From positions 1 to 5,820 of the forward strand of contig DAHVRS010000050.1 of NCBI GenBank assembly GCA_027322375.1: a stretch of 5,820 nt of DNA. Reading direction: 5' to 3'. A program made the translations under genes and the position numbers. Below, one piece after another: positions 5,392-5,820 of the stretch. Every line of letters starts with the position of its first letter. Position 1 is the first letter of the stretch. Origin of the DNA: Brachybacterium sp. (GTDB taxonomy: Bacteria > Actinomycetota > Actinomycetes > Actinomycetales > Dermabacteraceae). A model generated the notes under the pieces. It was not told the origin of the DNA, did no database searches, and saw only the letters and a program-made list of their open reading frames with translations.

Positions 5392-5820
5392 TCAGCCCGC
5401 GGAGAGACCCCGCTGCTCGCCCGTTTCTGTCTCGCGTCCCGTGCGGGGGTTCGCGAGCGCGGCGATCTCCGTCTCCTCGAGGGTGCGGGCGCGGCGGGTG
5501 ACCTGCTCGACCTCGTCCAGGGGCGTGCCCGCGAGACCCAGGTCCTCGAACTTCCGCGCCGTGACCATGACGCGCGACTGGAGCGAGCCGACCGCGTCGT
5601 TGAACGCCGCGACGGATGAGTCCAACGAACGCCCCACCTTGCCCAGGTGCGCGGTGAAGGTGCCAAGGCGGTGGTGCAGCTCGCGACCCGCCTCGAGCAC
5701 AGCGCGCGCATCACGGTTCAGCGCATCAGTGCGCCAGGTGTGCGCGACGGTGCGCAGCAGCGCGACGAGCGTGGCGGGGGAGGCGATGACGACGTCCTTC
5801 CCGAAAGCGTCTTCGAGCAG
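5392..5820 (-). CDS. rmuC: DNA recombination protein RmuC, C-terminal part (cut by right edge)
   Basis: The last 142 residues of an RmuC-family protein, a predicted nuclease-fold protein linked in E. coli to limiting recombination at inverted repeats. The frame runs in open from the right edge, reading LLEDAFGKDVVIASPATLVALLRTVAHTWR. This VVIASPxTLxALLRTVAxxWR segment is typical of the family, followed by helical sequence (GRELHHRLGTFTAHLGKVGRSLDSSVAAFNDAVGSLQ) and the RVMVTARKFEDLG motif. The predicted N-terminal coiled coil and the start of the RmuC domain lie outside the window. The final 40 or so residues are a variable charged tail. Stop is TGA at 5394-5392. It converges on ispH; rmuC near ispH is common in actinobacteria, so this is an expected neighbour. 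Confidence 0.93.
   Translation of the reverse strand: MLEDAFGKDVVIASPATLVALLRTVAHTWRTDALNRDARAVLEAGRELHHRLGTFTAHLGKVGRSLDSSVAAFNDAVGSLQSRVMVTARKFEDLGLAGTPLDEVEQVTRRARTLEETEIAALANPRTGRETETGEQRGLSAG

Noticed and set aside
4071..5714. A 547-codon open frame on the minus strand opposite ispH
   Set aside because: It runs antisense through ispH and out of frame through rmuC, has low-complexity Arg/Leu/His/Asp-rich sequence and no family motif; ispH has every catalytic residue in its own frame.

Overview
The window is a GC-rich stretch (roughly 70% G+C by eye) of what looks like an actinobacterial core chromosome. The gene content and order resemble a block known from Mycobacterium tuberculosis (fum, glpX, a DUF4245 protein, xseB, xseA, ispH/lytB2), and rmuC lies next to ispH in many actinobacteria. 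The proteins fit a high-GC Micrococcales member, possibly Brachybacterium/Dermabacter-like, but genus cannot be fixed from the sequence alone. I see no IS element, phage gene, CRISPR array, tRNA or rRNA.

Layout from left to right: the N-terminal part of class II fumarase fumC (minus, cut by the left edge); a PfkB-family sugar kinase, probably fructokinase (minus); a divergently transcribed single-pass membrane protein of the DUF4245 type (plus); convergent to it, xseB and upstream of that xseA, the two subunits of exonuclease VII (both minus); divergent from xseA, ispH (plus), the last enzyme of the MEP isoprenoid pathway; and, convergent with ispH, the C-terminal part of rmuC (minus, cut by the right edge). 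No gap between genes exceeds about 185 bases.

Functionally this is housekeeping: the TCA cycle (FumC), sugar phosphorylation (PfkB kinase), single-strand DNA degradation and repair (XseA/XseB, RmuC) and isoprenoid precursor synthesis (IspH). XseA and XseB form one enzyme; the other neighbours share a locus rather than a pathway.

The interesting signals are mostly regulatory. The 175-bp divergent xseA-ispH spacer carries an array of 13-bp GTGGAGGG-type repeats at its centre. ispH, xseA and the sugar kinase each have a -10-like hexamer exactly 12 to 7 bases before the start codon, as expected for leaderless mRNAs, while fumC and xseB have ordinary Shine-Dalgarno sites instead. A 48-base hairpin with one mismatch separates convergent ispH and rmuC. 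The sugar kinase stands where glpX lies in the M. tuberculosis arrangement. I found no evidence for an undescribed multi-gene system.
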